NCBI GenBank assembly: GCA_002492525.1
Contig: DKZA01000008.1
Span: 62,001-126,000 of the forward strand
Source: Lachnospiraceae bacterium UBA7086
GTDB lineage: Bacteria; Bacillota; Clostridia; Lachnospirales; Lachnospiraceae
Reading direction: 5' to 3'
DNA: 64,000 bases
In this document: positions 60,882 to 64,000 of the stretch, piece after piece
How the letters are laid out: each line of letters starts with the position of its first letter
Position numbering within the stretch: the first letter of the stretch is position 1
Program-made: the position numbers and the translations under genes
Notes under the pieces: model-generated
What the model saw: only the letters and a program-made list of their open reading frames with translations
The model's database searches: none
What the model was told of the DNA's origin: nothing

Positions 60882-60897
60882 TTGACTATGAAAATAT

Positions 60898-61527
60898 TTA
60901 TGCCTCAGCATATCTGGCCTCAGCTGCCTCCAAAGAGGGATAGCCATAGAAAAGAGTTTCATTGGCGATAGTCTGTTTTAACAGACTTTCCCCCTTTTCA
61001 TATGCTTCTTCCGTTTCTTTTAAAACTAACAGCAAAGTCTTCCTGGAATAAGTCAGAAGTTCTCCTCTTAAATAACTCTCCATGGAAGAACCTGCCATAA
61101 CACCATCCTCCGCTGTGGTAGATACTCTGCCACGTTTGCGAAGATTCGGATACTCCTTCATCATCTCACTGTCCCATTCCAGATTGATCTTCACAATCTT
61201 TTCCACAATATCCGTCTTATCCGAGACATCCGGCAAATGCTCCTTAATTCCCTCATATTCTTCCGGGAACGTGCTTTCCATCATCCTGCCATATTTTTCA
61301 AAAATAAGATTTCTGCCTTCCTTACAGGCGTCCTCACAGTCTTCCTGATAACTTCTCAGCACTTCGTCCGAATACACCATCCACTGACTCATTCGCATCT
61401 TAAAAAAGGTATCCGGATCATCCTGACAGGAAGCCCTGCCGCCGGTATTATATACCTGCTGAAACAATTCCCACTCCGTCTGTGCAATATGAAATATCAA
61501 CTGTTCTCGTTCACTGACCTTATCCAT
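60898..61527 (-). CDS. DUF4125 family protein
   Basis: A 209-residue soluble, helix-rich protein, beginning MDKVSEREQLIFHIAQTEWELFQ, with the acidic segment CQDDPDTFFKMRMSQWMVYS, and ending LFYGYPSLEAAEARYAEA. This matches the DUF4125 group of unknown function, common in gut Clostridia. ATG 61527 has AGGAAG 7 nt upstream; the GTG at 61533 overlaps that region. It lies 20 nt after the GerMN lipoprotein gene on the same strand. Confidence 0.8.
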   Translation of the reverse strand: MDKVSEREQLIFHIAQTEWELFQQVYNTGGRASCQDDPDTFFKMRMSQWMVYSDEVLRSYQEDCEDACKEGRNLIFEKYGRMMESTFPEEYEGIKEHLPDVSDKTDIVEKIVKINLEWDSEMMKEYPNLRKRGRVSTTAEDGVMAGSSMESYLRGELLTYSRKTLLLVLKETEEAYEKGESLLKQTIANETLFYGYPSLEAAEARYAEA

Positions 61528-61547
61528 TGTCACACTTCCTTCCTGCC

Positions 61548-62138
61548 TTACACTTCATCCGATATCGTGGACTGATACAAAGGCTCGCCGGCAATCTGAA
61601 TATAAATGATATCCGCATCATAATTCCTCAGAAACGTACTGGCAATAGAATCCAGAATGATATCCTTGGCCGCCTTTGTCATAGTATCCAGATAATTGTC
61701 CATTTCCTTGGAAAGATCCAGATACAGAACCTTGCCCTCTTCTTTCTCTTCCTCGCTAAAAGACAATACTTTCGTATCAAGTGACACAATATTATGTCTC
61801 GCCAACGCCGCTATCAGCACATCTGCCGTTAATTCTTCCGCCTTTTCTTCCTGGGAATTTAAGCCGTCACAAGACCTGTTACTGTAATATACAACAAACG
61901 ATACCGAATCCGCCGCTTCCTCCTCTTCTATAGCATCTGCCGATACCTCTTGTTCCTGAATATTCTCTTCCTCATCATCTTGTAATAAATATTCTAAGGA
62001 ACTCACCAACAGATCCCCTGAAGACATCTCCGGTGCATCGATTTCCCCTGTAGTCACAGTACTGTCAGATTTCCTGCCACATGCCGTCATCAGAAGAACT
62101 ATAGCAACTGCAAATGCAACTTTCCCAATCCTTTTCAT
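61548..62138 (-). CDS. GerMN-domain lipoprotein
   Basis: A 196-residue lipoprotein: signal peptide with lipobox LLMTAC (Cys near 20), an acidic linker to about residue 85, then a GerMN domain (VVYYSNRSCDGLNSQEE, LTADVLIAALARHN, VLYLDLSKEMDNYL, FLRNYDADIIYIQIAGEP). GerMN domains occur in GerM, which is needed for SpoIIIA channel assembly and germination in Bacillus, and in LpqB-like proteins. Here the domain is single, not doubled as in GerM, so the role is uncertain. GGGAGGGGAG precedes the ATG. Confidence 0.82.
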   Translation of the reverse strand: MKRIGKVAFAVAIVLLMTACGRKSDSTVTTGEIDAPEMSSGDLLVSSLEYLLQDDEEENIQEQEVSADAIEEEEAADSVSFVVYYSNRSCDGLNSQEEKAEELTADVLIAALARHNIVSLDTKVLSFSEEEKEEGKVLYLDLSKEMDNYLDTMTKAAKDIILDSIASTFLRNYDADIIYIQIAGEPLYQSTISDEV

Positions 62139-62207
62139 AATCTCCCCTCCCGGATTCTTCCTGTCACAGATCCTCTAAATCGGGTTTTATTCTACCATAC
62201 TATATCG

Positions 62208-62249
62208 CAAAAGTAAATTCCTTCGGAATAAACTCGAGATAATTTACTT
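62208..62249. repeat. Diverged copy 4 of the dispersed element / 9-bp inverted repeat
   Basis: CGCAAAAGTAAATTCC-TTC-GGAAT follows the head of copy 1, with the first stem changed from TTTGC/GCAAA to TTCC/GGAA while staying paired. AAGTAAATT (62211-62219) also pairs perfectly with AATTTACTT (62241-62249). It lies between the GerMN gene and the tRNA-Leu(CAG) terminator. Confidence 0.6.
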
Positions 62250-62295
62250 ACCGCCGTCTGTTTCTTCTACCCGGCTGCTCTAATCAATCTGACAC

Positions 62296-62324
62296 CAAAA
62301 AGGCACCGCTTCATGCGATGCCTT
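62296..62324 (-). terminator. Terminator of tRNA-Leu(CAG)
   Basis: Minus strand 10-bp stem AAGGCATCGC/GCGGTGCCTT (one T-G wobble), 5-nt loop, followed by TTTTTGG. It lies 16 nt after the tRNA 3' end. Confidence 0.8.
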
Positions 62325-62339
62325 CTGGTCTTGCCATCA

Positions 62340-62423
62340 TGCAGGAAAAGGGACTTGAACCCTCATGATATTGCTATCACACGGACCTGAACCGTGCGCG
62401 TCTGCCAATTCCGCCATTCCTGC
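62340..62423 (-). tRNA. tRNA-Leu, anticodon CAG
   Basis: An 84-nt class II tRNA. Acceptor GCAGGAA pairs with TTCCTGC plus discriminator A; anticodon stem CACGG/CCGTG encloses loop TTCAGGT with anticodon CAG; a long variable arm follows, and the T-loop is GGTTCAAGTCC. No CCA is encoded. The leucine class fits the long variable arm and A73. Reads CUG codons. Confidence 0.95.
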
Positions 62424-62465
62424 GAACAAATGTTATTTTAGCGTCTTTTGACATACATGTCAAGC

Positions 62466-63275
62466 CTATTTTCCAATTTTCTTGTCCATATACAGGATAT
62501 GATTCACCAGCCAGCCAACCAAAAATTCCAGAAGCTCCTCCAGAGTTTTTTGCTGATTGTCATCCACTTCCTCCAAATCCATCTCCTCCAGACGGCTGAC
62601 AAAAGCATCATGAGCCTTCTTCTGTGCTTCCAGGCCCTCATAATGGATGGCGGCCATATATTCTTCCTCATCCCCAAAGTGGAACTTCGTGTAGTTTTTC
62701 AGTTCCTCCAGCAGACGCACAATCTCATCGTATTTATCATGGACATAGTCATGCACAATCACCCGGTGAACCTCTCCGATAATCCGAAATAACTCCTTGT
62801 GCTCGTCATCAATGAAAGTGATACCCGTACTGTACTGCGTCGTATATGTATACTCCTGCTTTTCCTCCCATTCTTTCAGCGGCGGCATTTTACCAATCAT
62901 CATATCACTGCCGATGATATGCCGAAACAGCCAGGTGACCAGATACTGCATCAGTTCATCCAACAGCTCATGCTCCTGCCTGCTGCCTACAATGGCATCC
63001 AATTCATTCATTTTAACCGCAAATTCCCTATGCTGCTTCTTCTGCAATTCCAGTTCCGGATGTCCTATCTTCTTCATATATTCTTCTTCATGCCGGAAAT
63101 GATATTCCGAATAATCCTGCAGTTCCCGAAGAAGCTTCACGATAGCATCATATTTATCTTCCCGGTAGTCATTGGCAAGCAATTCCTCTACATCATTAAC
63201 AATCCGAAAAAGTTCCTTATGTTCTTTATCAATTTCCTCCACACCAATCAGACAATCCTGCGTAAATCTATACAT
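62466..63275 (-). CDS. Tandem-domain bacteriohemerythrin
   Basis: A 269-residue protein of two hemerythrin domains (about 1-130 and 140-269). Each has the di-iron ligand pattern: first IDKEHKELF, then YHFRHEEEYM, QHREF and WLFRHIIGSD; second IDDEHKELF, FHFGDEEEYM, AHDAF and WLVNHILYMD. In the second domain the HxxxE histidine context is HFGDEEE instead of HFRHEEE, so one ligand His is replaced by Asp. Hemerythrins bind O2 or NO through two irons; in an anaerobe it may buffer or sense O2. GGAGG lies 4 nt before the ATG. Confidence 0.93.
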   Translation of the reverse strand: MYRFTQDCLIGVEEIDKEHKELFRIVNDVEELLANDYREDKYDAIVKLLRELQDYSEYHFRHEEEYMKKIGHPELELQKKQHREFAVKMNELDAIVGSRQEHELLDELMQYLVTWLFRHIIGSDMMIGKMPPLKEWEEKQEYTYTTQYSTGITFIDDEHKELFRIIGEVHRVIVHDYVHDKYDEIVRLLEELKNYTKFHFGDEEEYMAAIHYEGLEAQKKAHDAFVSRLEEMDLEEVDDNQQKTLEELLEFLVGWLVNHILYMDKKIGK

Positions 63276-63372
63276 ACCTGCCTCCTTTTTCCTGTGACAG
63301 CCACATCTTACGACCCTTTTATATTCCTATATCTTCCTATATCGCTTTCTGTTTCATAATGATATTGGGTTA

Positions 63373-63401
63373 ATTCTATCATGAATTACTCTGATTGTCC
63401 A
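63373..63401 (-). promoter_or_regulatory. Sigma-A promoter of the hemerythrin gene
   Basis: Minus strand TGGACA (63396-63401), 17-bp spacer, TAGAAT (63373-63378). The leader would be about 90 nt, with repeated GATATAGGAA-like segments before the ribosome-binding site. Confidence 0.65.
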
Positions 63402-63447
63402 CGACAGACAAAACTATCCGTCCGCCAAATTATTTTATAAAAAGCCC

Positions 63448-63476
63448 TTGACTTTTGGCTTTCTAAACAGTATTAT
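63448..63476 (+). promoter_or_regulatory. Promoter of tRNA-Leu(AAG)
   Basis: TTGACT (63448-63453), 17-bp spacer, TATTAT (63471-63476), 24 nt before the tRNA 5' end. Confidence 0.8.
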
Positions 63477-63499
63477 ATTAGGTGCGTTGTGTGACGTAT

Positions 63500-63583
63500 G
63501 CGGAAGTGCTGGAATTGGCAGACAGGCTAGACTAAGGATCTAGTGATGGGTTCATCGTGTGGGTTCAAGTCCCATCTTCCGCA
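63500..63583 (+). tRNA. tRNA-Leu, anticodon AAG
   Basis: An 84-nt class II tRNA. Acceptor GCGGAAG pairs with CTTCCGC plus discriminator A; anticodon stem CTAGA/TCTAG encloses CTAAGGA with anticodon AAG; the T-loop is GGTTCAAGTCC. No CCA encoded. Its 3' end is 90 bp from a convergent tyrosine recombinase gene, suggesting that it is an integration site. Confidence 0.95.
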
Positions 63584-63595
63584 GTGGTTAAATGT

Positions 63596-63633
63596 GAGGA
63601 AACCCTGATAAATACTGGGTTTCCTCGTTTTTT
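63596..63633 (+). terminator. Terminator of tRNA-Leu(AAG)
   Basis: Perfect 10-bp stem GAGGAAACCC/GGGTTTCCTC (63596-63605 and 63617-63626), 11-nt loop, followed by GTTTTTTG. Confidence 0.85.
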
Positions 63634-63672
63634 GTTACAGGTCGATTCTGGTTACACTTGGTTACACTTTTT

Positions 63673-64000
63673 TTACCCCAATGCCGCCTCAAATGCATCG
63701 GTCCGCTCTTCCAAGGATTTAGTCGCAAACTCATAATACCGCTCGGTTGTCGCAAAATCCTCATGACCTGCAAATTTCCTGATCTCCTCATTCGTCAACT
63801 GCTTGGAAGCGATCATATTGGAGATACAGGTCTTTCTGATGCTGTGGTTGCCCTTCTGAGGCGTGCCGATCTGCCTGTTTACCCGTCTTAAGACATTGTT
63901 TATGGCATAATCGTGAAGTCTTTCACCGTTTCCATCCATAAACAAATATTCCCCTTCCAAACCATTACATCTGTTATGATTCAGAATCATGTGGTAGTAC
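63673..64000 (-). CDS. int: Tyrosine recombinase (phage-type integrase), C-terminal part; continues past the window
   Basis: The last 109 codons of a site-specific recombinase whose frame is open at the right edge. Catalytic residues of the tyrosine-recombinase family are visible: the HxxR box in HSIRKTCISN, the later His in AGHEDFATTERYY, and the nucleophilic Tyr in the same segment. The N-terminal arm- and core-binding domains lie outside. The gene runs toward, and ends 90 bp from, tRNA-Leu(AAG), the usual arrangement for prophages, ICEs and genomic islands inserted at tRNA 3' ends. GGTTACACTT occurs twice in the gap (near 63650-63669). Confidence 0.92.
   Translation of the reverse strand, partial: YYHMILNHNRCNGLEGEYLFMDGNGERLHDYAINNVLRRVNRQIGTPQKGNHSIRKTCISNMIASKQLTNEEIRKFAGHEDFATTERYYEFATKSLEERTDAFEAALG

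Overview
The window looks like chromosomal DNA from a spore-forming Gram-positive anaerobe of the class Clostridia, most likely family Lachnospiraceae. That placement is inferred from gene content and order: a complete spoIIIAA-AH operon, spoIVB, a SpoVB-type flippase, CotF-like coat proteins, a GerM-type lipoprotein, an NFACT/RqcH-YicC divergent pair, Firmicutes-type LexA boxes, sigma-A promoters of the TTGACA-17-TATAAT kind, and tRNA genes without encoded CCA. Nearly everything is on the minus strand; the exceptions are rqcH, a PHP-domain gene, the acyltransferase/DUF6320 pair and one tRNA-Leu.

Layout in window order. 1-5.5 kb: end of a NUDIX gene, an aminotransferase with a palindromic operator-like site, rny, and the LexA-controlled recA-recX pair. 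5.5-12.3 kb: one long minus-strand operon (yicC-remA-gmk-rpoZ-rimO-pgsA-cinA-acidic membrane protein) from a strong promoter at about 12.25-12.28 kb, divergent from rqcH. 14-20 kb: a secreted metallo-beta-lactamase-fold lipoprotein, two coat-like proteins, spoVB, glgA and a receiver-less Spo0A effector-domain protein. 20-32 kb: nhaC-type antiporter, spoIVB, then the classical block recN-argR-nadK-tlyA-dxs-ispA-xseB-xseA-nusB-asp23. 32-41 kb: secreted transglutaminase-like protein, prfC, deoB, spoIIIA operon. 41-50 kb: PHP phosphoesterase, CmpB-like permease, a YlmH/G3E-GTPase/CobW cluster with a histidine-rich tandem repeat, an ABC transporter, a mutarotase-like protein, and a membrane protein/secreted protease pair. 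50.5-57.6 kb: RNase P RNA with an expanded repeat-filled arm, TGS-uridine kinase, then trmK-rpoD-dnaG-dgt (macromolecular synthesis operon). 57.7-64 kb: esterase/acyltransferase/DUF6320 locus, DUF4125, GerMN lipoprotein, two tRNA-Leu genes around a two-domain hemerythrin, and at the right edge a tyrosine recombinase that appears to mark the start of an element integrated at tRNA-Leu(AAG).

Most of the window is well-conserved housekeeping and sporulation DNA. The least explained signals are (1) RNase P RNA whose P12-like arm contains 2.5 tandem copies of a 47-nt hairpin unit, (2) a dispersed intergenic two-hairpin repeat in which the second stem has changed with base pairing kept, (3) a Spo0A DNA-binding domain with no receiver domain near the usual spo0A position, (4) a G3E GTPase fused to a YcgQ/TIGR03943-like domain next to a His-rich CobW protein, (5) the esterase/condensation-like/DUF6320 locus, and (6) the integrase-tRNA junction at the right end.
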